Below, one piece after another: positions 1 to 9,487 of a DNA stretch of 64,000 bases. The notes under the pieces were generated by a model. That model had not been told where the DNA came from. It was given only the letters and a program-made list of their open reading frames with translations, and ran no database searches. The stretch lies in assembly GCF_011926545.1 (NCBI RefSeq), contig NZ_JAATIT010000003.1, forward strand, positions 124,001 to 188,000, written 5' to 3'. This stretch comes from Sphingopyxis italica (GTDB taxonomy: Bacteria > Pseudomonadota > Alphaproteobacteria > Sphingomonadales > Sphingomonadaceae). The stretch's first letter is position 1; the number at the start of each line of letters is the position of its first letter. The position numbers and the translations under genes were made by a program.

Positions 1-41
1 GGCGTCACCAAACCCAAACCCGTCACCACAACCCGGCGCAT
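1..41 (-). CDS. fabF: 3-oxoacyl-ACP synthase II, N-terminus only
   Basis: Only the first 13 complete codons are inside the window; the gene runs off the left edge. They read MRRVVVTGLGLVT, the hallmark start of the KAS II (FabF) condensing enzyme that elongates acyl-ACP in fatty acid synthesis. The ATG at 41 follows an AAAGGA ribosome-binding sequence, and two in-frame ATGs (47, 56) lie just upstream, so the start could be slightly longer. The position directly downstream of acpP, on the same strand, supports the call because acpP-fabF is a conserved pair. Nothing can be said about its active site. Confidence 0.85.
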   Translation of the reverse strand, partial: MRRVVVTGLGLVT

Positions 42-122
42 AGTCATTCCTTTCATCGGCCCCTGCCCCCGCAGGGTGCCGCGTCATTATCCTCGGCGCG
101 CTTCTAAAGGAGCCGCGCGCAT

Positions 123-170
123 AAAAAAAGCTTCCCGGCCACTGCGCGCGAACGCTCGGGGCCGGGAAGC
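123..170 (-). terminator. Intrinsic terminator after acpP
   Basis: Two perfect 11-base arms (GCTTCCCGGCC at 130-140 and its complement at 160-170) enclose a 19-base loop. On the minus strand the stem is followed by a run of seven T. This is a textbook Rho-independent terminator placed between acpP and fabF, so fabF probably depends on read-through or on a promoter in the short 42-122 interval. Confidence 0.85.
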
Positions 171-225
171 CGGAAACGCGTGGGCGGCGTCGCCGCCGCG
201 TCCGGCCACGCCGGACAGAGCCATA

Positions 226-462
226 TTAGCCCTTGTTCGCTTCGATATAGTCGATCGCGTCCTTGACGGTGGCGATCTTTTCCGCCGCGTCGTCGGGGAT
301 TTCGACGCCGAATTCTTCTTCGAACGCCATCACCAGTTCGACGATGTCGAGGCTGTCGGCGCCCAGATCGTCGATGAAGCTCGCTTCCTCGGTAACCTTG
401 TCGGCTTCGACGCCCAGATGTTCGACGACGATCTTTTTAACCTTTTCGGCCGAATCGCTCAT
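226..462 (-). CDS. acpP: Acyl carrier protein
   Basis: A 78-residue acidic protein that carries growing acyl chains on a 4'-phosphopantetheine arm in the cytoplasmic type II fatty acid synthase. The attachment motif DSLDIVEL is present, with the modified serine at residue 37, and length and composition match the family exactly. The frame stays open far upstream, but the ATG at 462 is preceded by an AAGGAA ribosome-binding site and gives the family N-terminus MSDSAEKV. fabF follows on the same strand after an intrinsic terminator. The usual fabD/fabG neighbours are absent upstream; an unrelated TPR gene lies there, so acpP probably has its own promoter in 463-677. Confidence 0.97.
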   Translation of the reverse strand: MSDSAEKVKKIVVEHLGVEADKVTEEASFIDDLGADSLDIVELVMAFEEEFGVEIPDDAAEKIATVKDAIDYIEANKG

Positions 463-677
463 GCACAGTTCCTTTTTTCTGACTATGTCGTGAATGTTGA
501 AAATTGCCCTAGTGCCCGAGGGCGGGACTGGCAAGAGGGCTGGCATCGGCCGGCCGCTCTTCCGCAGCGATAGGCCGAATGCGTCCCTTTCCGCCCCCTC
601 GGCACCTGCGTGCGGAAATAGGGGGTGGTGTCGCCGCATTCAAGGTCGAACCGAACCGTTCGCCGCGTTTGGCCGCT

Positions 678-2432
678 TTATGGCGCGGTCTCGGTGGGCA
701 CGACGCCTGAATCGCGCAGCGCCGCCGAGGCGCGCTGGATCACCGCGGGGGTGATCATGAAACGGCCGAGCACGGTTTCGGGCGCCGCGTCGGCCGGCTG
801 GCGCGTATAGGCGAGCAGGCGCTGCCACTGCGCACGCGCCGCGGCTACATCGCCCTGCCGTGCGAGCACGACCGCGCGCACCATCATATATTGCGGCTCC
901 ATATTGCTCGGCGACGGCATTTGATCGAGGATCCGGTCCGCCTCTTCCAGCTCGCCGCGCTGCGACAGGACGAAGGCCAGGGTGACCGCCGGGACGCCGG
1001 GATAGGAGGCGTCGAGTTGCAGCGAGCGGCGGAGCAGCGCCTCGCCTTCGTCGGCCTGCCCGCACGTCAGCTTGAACAGACCGAGGAAGCCCGCCATGTC
1101 GGCGTCATAGGGGTTGAGCGCGAGCGCCGCTTCGCCCATCGCATTGCCGCCGGCGCAATTGCCCGAATAGAAATTGGCGCGCGCCATCGCGAACAGCCCC
1201 GCCGCCGAATTGGGGCTGCTTTCATAGGAGCGCAGCGCGAGCGCGCGCGCTTCGCCGAGCGCCTCGCGGCCCGCCGGCATCAACCGCTGCGGCTGCCAGT
1301 CGCCATAGCGCACGAGCGACAGCGCGGTCAGCGCAACCGGATCGCGCGGATTCGCCTCGATCGTCGCGCGCAGGCAGGTATCGACCCGCTTCGCCGACGC
1401 GGCATTGCGCATCTGGCGCATCCGGTTGAACTGCGCGAGGCACGGAAAGCCCGCCGCGAAATTGTCGGGCTGGCGCTGAATCTGGTCGCGCACGATCACG
1501 CCATAATCGCCGGCGAGCTGGGCGATCAGCGGTTCGATCGCGGTGAATTCGGGGGTTTCGTCGCTGGTCAGGCGCATCTGCTGCGACCAGATCGCGCGCT
1601 GGTCGGCGACGCGGTTGAGGACGAGCGTGACATCGGTGTCGCCTTCGACCGTGCGTACCAGCGAGGTATCGAGCCGATAATCGCCCGCGCGCGCCGTCGC
1701 GCCGCCCGGCGCCTTCGCACTCAGGAGATCGACCAGTTCGAAGCGCCGCAGCCCGTCGCGCAGCTTGCCGTCGAGCGCGCGCGCCAGCGCCCGCGACTGC
1801 GGCGAATTGCCCGCAAGCGGCGGCCTGACTTCGAGCAGCGGAGCGGGCACCGGGTCGCCGACGAACAACCGGCTGGAACCGCCCCGGAGCGTCCACAGGG
1901 TGAAAAGCGCGAGCGCCATGAGGATGAGCACGACGAGCCACCGGCCGAACCGCGACCCGCGATCACCGGGCCGCGAGCGCGCGCGCGGATCGGCGGGCGC
2001 CGCCGGAACGGTTGCGGCCTTGACGTCATCATCGCCCGCCTGATCGCCGGCCGATCGCGCCGACGGCGGCGCCGAGCGATATTGAACGACGACCTCATAG
2101 CTGCCCTGCGGCACGCGCAGGCGGTGAACCCAGGGGGTGTCGGCATAATAGCGGTCGAGCAGGCTGCGCAGCCGCCCGACCATGACGCGCGGATAGCTGT
2201 CGACGGCGGGATCGAAATCTTCGCTGCGCCCCAGCGCCTCGGTGGCGATCGCATAGGCCTTGGGCGAGCTGCGGCCGCCGCGCAGGCGATGCTGGACGAG
2301 GAATTGCAGCAGCCGCGACAACACCGGCGAACGGGTGAACATCGGGGAGCCGAGCAGCGTCTCGAGCTCTTGGGCGATGATCCGGTCGACCTCGGCCCGA
2401 TCCTGTGTCTCGTTCGCTTTCGCCTGGTCCAT
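678..2432 (-). CDS. Membrane-anchored TPR protein with N-terminal DNA-binding-like domain
   Basis: A 584-residue protein. Residues about 10-120 form a compact region (LSRLLQFLVQHRL, then PAVDSYPRVMVGRLRSLL and RVPQGSYEVV) resembling the cytoplasmic winged-helix-like head of alphaproteobacterial TPR proteins often annotated as adenylate-cyclase-like; that assignment is by resemblance only. A charged linker leads to one membrane segment at about 164-182. The remainder is probably periplasmic and contains helical TPR-like repeats in its last 250 residues. The ATG at 2432 is preceded by GAGGG and is preferred over an upstream frame extension. No enzymatic catalytic motif was seen. A role in transmembrane signalling is inference. 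Confidence 0.6.
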   Translation of the reverse strand: MDQAKANETQDRAEVDRIIAQELETLLGSPMFTRSPVLSRLLQFLVQHRLRGGRSSPKAYAIATEALGRSEDFDPAVDSYPRVMVGRLRSLLDRYYADTPWVHRLRVPQGSYEVVVQYRSAPPSARSAGDQAGDDDVKAATVPAAPADPRARSRPGDRGSRFGRWLVVLILMALALFTLWTLRGGSSRLFVGDPVPAPLLEVRPPLAGNSPQSRALARALDGKLRDGLRRFELVDLLSAKAPGGATARAGDYRLDTSLVRTVEGDTDVTLVLNRVADQRAIWSQQMRLTSDETPEFTAIEPLIAQLAGDYGVIVRDQIQRQPDNFAAGFPCLAQFNRMRQMRNAASAKRVDTCLRATIEANPRDPVALTALSLVRYGDWQPQRLMPAGREALGEARALALRSYESSPNSAAGLFAMARANFYSGNCAGGNAMGEAALALNPYDADMAGFLGLFKLTCGQADEGEALLRRSLQLDASYPGVPAVTLAFVLSQRGELEEADRILDQMPSPSNMEPQYMMVRAVVLARQGDVAAARAQWQRLLAYTRQPADAAPETVLGRFMITPAVIQRASAALRDSGVVPTETAP

Positions 2433-2996
2433 GCTACCCTCGAATACCCCTGACGGGCGGTGCGGTAGATACGCCAATCGGCCCGCGCAGCCACCCTTTG
2501 TTACTTTGACGTAACGGTAACACGGCAACCTTGGTCCATATCAGAAGAAAATCGCCGCGCCAATCCGCAAGGAAAAACGCGAAATCAGGTTAAGGATTGG
2601 TTATCAACCGGCAACATTGCGCGATGTGACCCCTTGTAACTGCCGGATATGGGAAACTCTGGCATCATTTCCGGCGTCGCGGCATTCCTACGATGACGCG
2701 GTGTGAAGCCAAAAGGCGAAGGGTGCGAGCTGGTCCCTGGCATCTTTCGATCCCCCTCAGGCTTCATTTCAAGACTTCGCCGGGCGGCCCGACAGCCCCA
2801 CCTGTTCTGCTGCCCGGCAAGTCGACCTCCCGCTTCCTTCACCACCTTTCCGGTCCGCGGCGACAAGCGCCGTGGGCGCGTTGCCGGCTTCTGGCGGACG
2901 GATTAAACGGCCCTCCCCTTGCCGGCGCCGCCAAAAGGAAGGGGCGCCAGTTTGCACTGACGCCCCTGTCATTCGTTTCGAAAAAAGCGCGGGCGC
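2433..2996. other. Intergenic region without a convincing gene
   Basis: About 560 bases separate two leftward genes. Open frames exist on both strands but show no family resemblance, ribosome-binding site or alphaproteobacterial third-position GC pattern. The part next to the TPR gene is comparatively AT-rich and probably carries its promoter; the other end holds the terminator of the DUF3617 gene. Nothing else was recognised. Confidence 0.6.
2933..2966 (-). terminator. Terminator of the DUF3617 lipoprotein gene
   Basis: Ten-base arms GGGGCGCCAG (2941-2950) and CTGACGCCCC (2957-2966) pair fully in minus-strand RNA, one pair being G-U, around a 6-base loop. The stem is followed by TTCCTTTT on the minus strand, 30 bases past the stop codon. 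Confidence 0.75.
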
Positions 2997-3503
2997 TCAA
3001 GTCGTCGTCGCGGCCTTGCACGGGCCGGTGTGGGTCTGGGTCATCTGCATGACCATTTCCATGTCGCCGCCGGTCGGAACCTTGCCCTTGGTCGTGATCG
3101 TCACGTCGGTCTTCTTCGCCGCCATCGTGCCGGTCATCGCCATATCGACGGTCTGGCCGTTCTGCATGCAGGTGCCGGCGACGTCGATCTTGCCGCCCCC
3201 GACCTCCTTCTTCGACCATTTGCATTCGCCGCCGCCCTTGGCGAGCTCGGCCGCGACATCTTCCTTGTCGACCTGCTCCTGCGTGAGGCACTGGTCCATG
3301 CCGCTGGCGCCTTCCATCATCTGCGTCATCTGGGTCTTCATCTCGGGCGCCATGCCCGGAACTTCGAACTTTACCAGCTTGACGTCGGTTTTCCAGTTGC
3401 CGGCCTCGCGCTTCGCCGTGCCGCCGGCATTTTCGCCCTTGCCGCTGCAACCCGCCACCGCGACCAGCGCGCCGATGGCGGCGACCGTCAGAAATTTCTT
3501 CAT
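2997..3503 (-). CDS. DUF3617-family lipoprotein
   Basis: A 168-residue secreted lipoprotein. The N-terminus MKKFLTVAAIGALVAVAGC is a signal peptide ending in a lipobox, with Cys19 as the expected lipidation site. The body has the DUF3617 pattern: a statement of treatment effect (GNWKTDVKLVKFEVPGM), a methionine-rich segment, paired cysteines and a C-terminal PCK motif. The function of the family is unknown; it is common in sphingomonads. The start follows an AGGAG sequence. The gene is divergent from uvrB and is closed by its own terminator, so it looks monocistronic. Confidence 0.8.
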   Translation of the reverse strand: MKKFLTVAAIGALVAVAGCSGKGENAGGTAKREAGNWKTDVKLVKFEVPGMAPEMKTQMTQMMEGASGMDQCLTQEQVDKEDVAAELAKGGGECKWSKKEVGGGKIDVAGTCMQNGQTVDMAMTGTMAAKKTDVTITTKGKVPTGGDMEMVMQMTQTHTGPCKAATTT

Positions 3504-3591
3504 ACCCTGTCTCCTGTGCCTATACCGTTAGGGGGCGTTCTTCTGTTTATTGCGATTGTGGACCCGCCCCATCGATACCATATTGGCAGCG

Positions 3592-5778
3592 ATGGCAATC
3601 CAGATTCGCACCTCGCTCGACGAAATCGACACCGCCGAAGGCTATGTCCCCCATCGCCCCGCCCGCCCCGACAAGGTCGAAGGCGGCAAGCGATTCGAAC
3701 TGGTTAGCGACTATGAGCCCGCGGGCGACCAGCCGACCGCGATCGAGGAACTCGTGTCGACCGCGCAGGGCGGCGAACGCGACCAGGTACTGCTCGGCGT
3801 CACCGGTTCGGGCAAGACCTTCACCATGGCGAAGGTGATCGACGAGTTGCAGCGCCCCGCCCTCATCCTCGCCCCGAACAAGATCCTCGCGGCGCAGCTC
3901 TATGGCGAGTTCAAGAGCTTCTTCCCGAACAATGCGGTCGAATATTTCGTCAGCTATTACGACTATTACCAGCCCGAGGCCTATGTCCCGCGGTCGGACA
4001 CCTATATCGAGAAGGAAAGTTCGGTAAACGAGGCGATCGACCGGATGCGCCATTCCGCGACGCGCGCGCTGCTCGAACGCGACGATGTCATCATCGTCGC
4101 GTCGGTGTCGTGCCTCTATGGCATCGGCTCGGTCGAAACCTATTCGGCGATGATCTTCGACCTCAAGAAAGGCCAGGTCGCCGACAATCGCGAGATCATC
4201 CGCAAGCTCGTCGCACTCCAGTACAAGCGCAACGATCAGGCGTTCGCGCGCGGCAATTTCCGCGTGCGTGGGGATTCTCTGGAAATCTTCCCGTCGCACT
4301 ATGAGGATATGGCGTGGCGCGTCAGCTTCTTCGGCGACGAGATCGAGGAGATCACCGAGTTCGACCCGCTGACCGGCAAGAAGATCGCGAACCTCAATTC
4401 GGTCCGCATCTATGCCAACAGCCACTATGTGACCCCCGGACCGACGCTGAAACAAGCGAGCGAGGCGATCCGGCACGAACTCGCCGAGCGCCTCAAGGAG
4501 CTCGAAGCGGAGGGCCGGCTGCTCGAAGCCCAGCGGCTCGAACAGCGAACCAATTTCGACCTCGAGATGATCGCCGCCACCGGAAGCTGCGCGGGGATCG
4601 AGAATTACAGCCGCTTCCTCACCGGTCGCCTGCCCGGCGAGCCGCCGCCGACCTTGTTCGAATATCTCCCCGACAACGCGCTGCTCTTCGTCGACGAGAG
4701 CCACCAGACGATTCCGCAGATCGGCGCGATGTCGAAGGGCGATCACCGCCGCAAGATCACGCTCGCCGAATATGGCTTTCGCCTGCCGAGCTGCATCGAC
4801 AACCGGCCGCTGCGCTTCGCCGAATGGGATTTGATGCGCCCGCAGACGGTCAGCGTCTCGGCGACGCCGGGGACGTGGGAGATGGACCGCACGCAGGGCG
4901 TCTTCGCCGAACAGGTGATCCGCCCCACCGGCCTGATCGACCCGCCGGTCGAGATCAAGCCCGTCGAGGAGCAGGTCGACGACCTGATCGTCGAGGCGAA
5001 AAAGACCGCCGCGGCGGGATACCGCACCCTCGTCACCACGCTGACCAAGCGCATGGCCGAGGATCTCACCGAATTCCTCCACGAAGCCGGGCTGAAGGTC
5101 CGCTACATGCACTCGGACGTCGAGACGCTCGAGCGTATCGAGATCATCCGCGATCTGCGGCTCGGGGTATTCGACGTGCTGATCGGGATCAACCTGCTCC
5201 GCGAAGGGCTCGACATTCCCGAATGCGGGCTCGTTGCGATCCTCGATGCCGACAAGGAAGGCTTTCTGCGCAGCGAGACCAGCCTCGTGCAGACGATCGG
5301 CCGCGCCGCGCGCAACGTCGACGGCCGCGTCATCCTCTACGCCGACCGCATCACCGGCAGTATGGAGCGCGCAATGCGCGAGACCGACCGACGCCGCGAA
5401 AAGCAGGAGGCGTACAACACCGAGCACGGCATCACCCCGACGACGATCAAGCGTAACATCGGCGACATCATCGCGCATGTCGCGTCGAAGGATCAGGTGA
5501 CGATCGACATCGGCGACGACAAGCCCGCGCACATGGTCGGGCACAATCTGCGCGCCTATATCCAGGACCTCGAAAAGAAGATGCGCGATGCGGCGGCGGA
5601 TTTGGAGTTCGAGGAAGCTGGACGCTTGCGCGATGAAATCCGCAAGCTGGAGGCCGACGAGCTGGGGTTGCCCGCCGATCAGCAAGTAGCGCCGCGCGTC
5701 GGCCGCTCGAACGAGGGCAAGCCGGGCACGCGCAAGGGCCGTTTTGGGAAGCAGAGCAAGACGAAGTGGGGGCGATGA
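3592..5778 (+). CDS. uvrB: Excinuclease ABC subunit B
   Basis: A 728-residue DNA-damage-loading helicase-like protein of nucleotide excision repair, acting between UvrA damage recognition and UvrC incision. Visible landmarks are the Walker A GVTGSGKT (about residues 69-76), the damage-probing beta-hairpin [12 protein letters not shown] (about 122-133), the Walker B region DESH, the helicase motif QTIGRAARN and a C-terminal UVR coiled coil ([16 protein letters not shown]) that binds UvrC. Length is slightly above the usual 670-700 because of a basic, GKxGR-rich tail. The start ATG at 3592 gives the sphingomonad-like [11 protein letters not shown]; an upstream frame extension has no ribosome-binding site. 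Confidence 0.97.
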   Translation: MAIQIRTSLDEIDTAEGYVPHRPARPDKVEGGKRFELVSDYEPAGDQPTAIEELVSTAQGGERDQVLLGVTGSGKTFTMAKVIDELQRPALILAPNKILAAQLYGEFKSFFPNNAVEYFVSYYDYYQPEAYVPRSDTYIEKESSVNEAIDRMRHSATRALLERDDVIIVASVSCLYGIGSVETYSAMIFDLKKGQVADNREIIRKLVALQYKRNDQAFARGNFRVRGDSLEIFPSHYEDMAWRVSFFGDEIEEITEFDPLTGKKIANLNSVRIYANSHYVTPGPTLKQASEAIRHELAERLKELEAEGRLLEAQRLEQRTNFDLEMIAATGSCAGIENYSRFLTGRLPGEPPPTLFEYLPDNALLFVDESHQTIPQIGAMSKGDHRRKITLAEYGFRLPSCIDNRPLRFAEWDLMRPQTVSVSATPGTWEMDRTQGVFAEQVIRPTGLIDPPVEIKPVEEQVDDLIVEAKKTAAAGYRTLVTTLTKRMAEDLTEFLHEAGLKVRYMHSDVETLERIEIIRDLRLGVFDVLIGINLLREGLDIPECGLVAILDADKEGFLRSETSLVQTIGRAARNVDGRVILYADRITGSMERAMRETDRRREKQEAYNTEHGITPTTIKRNIGDIIAHVASKDQVTIDIGDDKPAHMVGHNLRAYIQDLEKKMRDAAADLEFEEAGRLRDEIRKLEADELGLPADQQVAPRVGRSNEGKPGTRKGRFGKQSKTKWGR

Positions 5779-5877
5779 AATTCCGTTTGCAATGAAAAAA
5801 TGTTGGTCGATTTCCATCGACACTGATTCAAATGTGCTTCCAATAGGGAACTCCGATTCGTGTTGTTGGAGTGCCCG

Positions 5878-6132
5878 ATGGTCAAACCTTCAAAACTGTT
5901 TGTTCTGCTGCTCGAAAATTCGAACCGCGATGTCGCATTTCGCGATTTTCTCGCGTTGATCGTCGCGCTCGGGTTCGTTCATTCGCGAACGAAAGGCAGT
6001 CATCAAAGCTTTGTGCATAAAAAATGTCCGAAACTGCTGGTGGTCCAACCGAAGGGCAAGGATGCAAAGCGCTACCAAGTTCGCGAATTGCTTGATATGA
6101 TCGAGGAGTATGGCCTAGCCTTGGACGAATGA
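5878..6132 (+). CDS. hicA: HicA-type mRNA interferase toxin
   Basis: An 84-residue HicA-like toxin with a double-stranded-RNA-binding-like fold predicted to cut mRNA. The catalytic region GFVHSRTKGSHQSFVHK contains the conserved glycine-serine-histidine. The start is the ATG at 5878, preceded by GGAG; a GTG at 5860 is an alternative. The stop overlaps the hicB start (ATGA), so the two are translationally coupled in the usual toxin-first order. The pair is AT-richer than its neighbours and sits between uvrB and a peptidase gene, consistent with later acquisition. Confidence 0.85.
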   Translation: MVKPSKLFVLLLENSNRDVAFRDFLALIVALGFVHSRTKGSHQSFVHKKCPKLLVVQPKGKDAKRYQVRELLDMIEEYGLALDE

Positions 6133-6353
6133 TGCAGCACCGCTATCACATCAATGTGTTCTGGTATCCCGACGACAATTGCTGGGTTGCCGACGTGCCT
6201 GACCTGAAGCCTTGCTCGGCGCATGGTGACACGCCGTCCGAAGCAATTGCCGAGGCCGAAATCGCTATCGAACTTTGGCTGGAGACGGCGAAGGAAAATG
6301 GTCTTCCCGTTCCGCCGCCGCGTTATCGCCCCGCGATCTACGCCGCCGCCTGA
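6129..6353 (+). CDS. hicB: HicB-like antitoxin, short form
   Basis: A 74-residue HicB-like protein with the typical partially degraded RNase H-like core: FWYPDDNCWVADVPDLKPCSAHGDTPSEAIAEAEIAIELWL. It should bind and neutralise HicA. It lacks the C-terminal ribbon-helix-helix or helix-turn-helix DNA-binding domain seen in many HicB proteins, so autoregulation by direct operator binding is not evident. The start overlaps the toxin stop by four bases; a second ATG follows immediately. Confidence 0.85.
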   Translation: MMQHRYHINVFWYPDDNCWVADVPDLKPCSAHGDTPSEAIAEAEIAIELWLETAKENGLPVPPPRYRPAIYAAA

Positions 6354-6451
6354 ACCCCCGCTTCGACAAAAGCCCTTTTGTAACCGACAAGTAACCTTGC
6401 CGCCTCCGCGCGCACTGCATAGGGTCGCCCCGCAATCGGGGAGATATATCT

Positions 6452-7960
6452 ATGAAATCGGGTTTGTCGCTTATCGCCTTGGCGCTCGCCTTCACCGCGC
6501 CCGTCGCGCTTCACGCGCAGGACAAGGCCGATGACAAGGCGAGGGCCGAAAAGCCCGTCGCCGACTATGAGCCGCAGGTCCGCACGACCAAGCTCAGCGG
6601 CACCTTCGGCGGCCAGCGGATCAACTATGCCGCGACGATCGGCGAGACGATCATCAAGAACAAGGACGGCGTGCCCGAAGTCGCGGTCGTCACGACCTCC
6701 TATATCAAGGAACCGCGCGATCCGAACCGGCCGATCACCTTCCTGTTCAACGGCGGCCCCGGATCGGGCACCGTCTGGCTGATGATGGGCGCATTCGGGC
6801 CGAAGCGCGTCGCGATCCCCGGCAATGGCACCGACGACGGCGCCCCGCCCTACCCGATCGTCGACAATCCCGATGCGTTGATGGACGTCACCGACGTGGT
6901 CTTCATCGATCCGCCGGGCACCGGTTTCTCACACCTGATCGGCAAGGCCGACCCGAAGGATTATTATGGGGTTACGCAGGACGCGAAGCTGGTCGCCGAG
7001 GTCATCCGCCGCTGGCTGAACGATAACGGCCGCTGGAACAGCCCCAAGTTCCTCGGCGGCGAAAGCTATGGCACGACGCGTTCGGCCGCGGTCGCCAACC
7101 AGCTGATGAACGAGACATACAACGACGTCGCATTGAACGGCATCATCCTCATTTCGACCGTGCTCGATTTCGCGGCGGGTGCCGACACGCCGGGCAACGA
7201 GCTGTCGCCGATCACCAACCTGCCCTCGATGGCGGCGACCGCGCTCTATCATGGCAAGGCGACCGCGCCGTCGGTCGAGCAATTCGTCGAGGAAGCGCGG
7301 CAATGGGCGATCGGTCCCTATGCAACGGCGCTGCTCAAGGGCCAAAAATTGGAGGGCGAGGAACGCGCGCAAATCCGCCGCGAGCTGGCGCGCTTCATCG
7401 GCCTTTCCGAAACCTATCTCGAAAGCGCCGACCTGCGCGTCACGCCGAGCCGTTTCTACAAGGAGCTGCTGCGCGACCGCGGGCTGACCGTCGGCCGTCT
7501 CGACAGCCGCTATACGGGCAAGGATTATGACAGCGCGGGCGAAAGCCCCGACAATGATCCGAGCTTCTATGGCATCGACGCGAGCTATACCGCCGCGATC
7601 AACAGCTGGAGCCGCGACGGGCTGGGGTTCAAGACCGACCGCGAATATCAGTCGATCGGGCGCAGCGTCGGCCCCTGGGACTGGCGCATCGGCGGCCGCG
7701 ACAGCAATTCTTATCTCAACGTCGCGCCCTATATCGGACAGGCGCTGCGCGAGAATTCAGGGCTGCGCGTGCTCGTCGCGCAGGGCTATTATGATTTCGC
7801 GACGCCCTTTTTCGCCGCCGAATATGCGCTGTCGCGCACCGGCATCCCGCAGGATCGCATCGCGTATAAATATTATGATGCGGGCCACATGATGTATATC
7901 CGCGACGAAGACCGGCATAAATTGTCGGCCGACGTGCGGGCGTTTATCAAGGGTCAGTAG
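6452..7960 (+). CDS. S10-family serine carboxypeptidase, exported
   Basis: A 502-residue protein with an N-terminal signal peptide (MKSGLSLIALALAFTAP, cleavage near AHA|Q-like HAQ). It has the serine carboxypeptidase fold: the oxyanion motif NGGPGSG, the nucleophile elbow GGESYGT with Ser205, an aspartate candidate at 448 (YYDFATPF) and the catalytic histidine 479 in AGHMMY. It should release C-terminal amino acids from peptides in the periplasm or outside the cell. GGGGAGA precedes the start at a good distance. It seems to be monocistronic. Confidence 0.9.
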   Translation: MKSGLSLIALALAFTAPVALHAQDKADDKARAEKPVADYEPQVRTTKLSGTFGGQRINYAATIGETIIKNKDGVPEVAVVTTSYIKEPRDPNRPITFLFNGGPGSGTVWLMMGAFGPKRVAIPGNGTDDGAPPYPIVDNPDALMDVTDVVFIDPPGTGFSHLIGKADPKDYYGVTQDAKLVAEVIRRWLNDNGRWNSPKFLGGESYGTTRSAAVANQLMNETYNDVALNGIILISTVLDFAAGADTPGNELSPITNLPSMAATALYHGKATAPSVEQFVEEARQWAIGPYATALLKGQKLEGEERAQIRRELARFIGLSETYLESADLRVTPSRFYKELLRDRGLTVGRLDSRYTGKDYDSAGESPDNDPSFYGIDASYTAAINSWSRDGLGFKTDREYQSIGRSVGPWDWRIGGRDSNSYLNVAPYIGQALRENSGLRVLVAQGYYDFATPFFAAEYALSRTGIPQDRIAYKYYDAGHMMYIRDEDRHKLSADVRAFIKGQ

Positions 7961-8050
7961 GACGACTGCTAACGACCGATTGCAGGCGTTAATGCTCGTG
8001 ATGAGATATCCCAGAACCCGCCGTTAACTTAGCATAGGTATAGCTAAGCG

Positions 8051-8839
8051 ATGATCGCGCTGACCATAATCCTCTGCATTTTTCTGGTTCTCCTGTTTAC
8101 TTCGAGGCAATCATATCCTTGGGCAATAGCCGTCGCAGTCCCGATCTACGCTTGGTTATGCTGGATCATCACCAGGCCATTGCCAATCAGCAGCAATTGG
8201 GGAGCGGTTGATCGTTTTATAATCTGGATTGCGTTATTCTTGAGCATAATACCTGCGCTATTGCGCTTGATGTTCGTTCACCGAAGTTTTGACGAATCAC
8301 CATCCGAGATCGATTGGAAGCCAGTCCAAGCAAGCTCGCTATTCGTGGCTATTTGGGGCGGAGCTTGGCTGCTGACGCCCACAGTCCCTGCCCTTGCCGG
8401 GGCCGCGACCTGCGTTACTATCGGTCTGCTCGTATCAGTGGCGATGTTTGGCATCGCGAGACGTATGCCCCGGCATCGGGTTATACTCGTCACCGCTGGC
8501 ACCGCGATGATAACCGGCGTAATCGCTATTTTGATTTGGCCCCTCGCCGTTGTCCTAGCCGCAGAGCAACGGGCTGCGGGACGGCCCTATTGCCTCATGG
8601 TTGCACAAGGCATCAATTATCGGACAGCGAACAATTTGCTCGATCTGACGCCACTGATAATGCGCGGCCATGAGGGTCGGCGATCAGCAGCAAATTATCA
8701 CGGTGAGCTATTGATATCAGGTGAGGCCAACCGAAACTGGTCATACGAACAAGTCGACTTTTTCGATGAATCGAGAGACAACAAACCGCCGAACTGCGTA
8801 GCCGCGGTCGGGTTCGCACGAAATCTCCCGTGGCTTTAA
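8051..8839 (+). CDS. Uncharacterised AT-rich membrane protein
   Basis: A 262-residue protein with at least six hydrophobic segments in its first two thirds (starting MIALTIILCIFLVLLF) and a soluble C-terminal region of about 80 residues rich in asparagine and charged residues. No family was recognised. The gene is visibly AT-richer and uses codons unlike its neighbours, suggesting transfer. The ribosome-binding site before the ATG is weak. It is flanked by unrelated genes on both sides and shows no operon partner. Confidence 0.6.
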   Translation: MIALTIILCIFLVLLFTSRQSYPWAIAVAVPIYAWLCWIITRPLPISSNWGAVDRFIIWIALFLSIIPALLRLMFVHRSFDESPSEIDWKPVQASSLFVAIWGGAWLLTPTVPALAGAATCVTIGLLVSVAMFGIARRMPRHRVILVTAGTAMITGVIAILIWPLAVVLAAEQRAAGRPYCLMVAQGINYRTANNLLDLTPLIMRGHEGRRSAANYHGELLISGEANRNWSYEQVDFFDESRDNKPPNCVAAVGFARNLPWL

Positions 8840-8905
8840 TGTCGGCTGTCAACAAGGCGACACCCGAAACCGGCTCTTCGGCTTCCCACCCCATAGCGGA
8901 CATAT

Positions 8906-9343
8906 CTACCGCAGCACGCCTTTCGCCGTCTGTGCCCGCGCATAGAGGAACAGCGCGATCACGACGACCCAGATCACCGCGGTGAAGATCATCGGGAAAG
9001 CCCCGAACATCCGTTCCAGATCGCCATAGTGCATCCCGAACTGATAGACGCTGCTGATCGCAAGGCCGACGAGCGACAGCAGGAAGGCGGTCACGGCGTG
9101 GCGGCTGCGGACGAGCAGCAGCAGCGATCCTAGCACCGATCCCCACACGCCGAGCGCCCAGCCGACATTGGCCCACAGCGGGAAGCTGTAGAAATAGGCC
9201 TGCTGCTCGGGCGTGAAGGCCGCCATATATTCGGGGTTTCTGAGCTTGGTCATCACATAGTCGAACGCGCCAAAGGCGTTCCAGAGCAACGATAGAATCC
9301 CCACCGCCCACAGGTGCCACGGCGTTTTCACGGCTTCGGTCAT
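8906..9343 (-). CDS. Small four-helix membrane protein
   Basis: A 145-residue protein with four predicted membrane segments (HLWAVGILSLLWNAFGAFDYV, then WANVGWALGVWGSVLGSLLLL region, VTAFLLSLVGLAISSVY and MIFTAVIWVVVIALFLY). It resembles conserved sphingomonad and caulobacter membrane proteins of unknown function. The ATG at 9343 is preceded by a strong GGGGAGG site; nine codons of open frame upstream are unlikely to be used. The gene is divergent from the NRDE gene. Confidence 0.75.
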   Translation of the reverse strand: MTEAVKTPWHLWAVGILSLLWNAFGAFDYVMTKLRNPEYMAAFTPEQQAYFYSFPLWANVGWALGVWGSVLGSLLLLVRSRHAVTAFLLSLVGLAISSVYQFGMHYGDLERMFGAFPMIFTAVIWVVVIALFLYARAQTAKGVLR

Positions 9344-9487
9344 TTTCGCCTCCCCCTCCAGAAAGATCATCGAAAGCTATCATTCTTTGTCCGTTCCGGC
9401 AATGCGGTGATTTATCCGCATAACACAGCCCCTGAACACGTTGCCACGGGGCTTGGCAAGCGGGCCTGCAGCCCCGATATGCGCGCC

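Noticed and set aside
2693..3052. Plus-strand open frame before the DUF3617 gene
   Set aside because: Arginine/proline-rich, no ribosome-binding site, and it overlaps a terminator and the antisense of the lipoprotein gene.
3547..5823. Long minus-strand open frame opposite uvrB
   Set aside because: It mirrors the codon structure of uvrB in a GC-rich genome; no family resemblance or ribosome-binding site.
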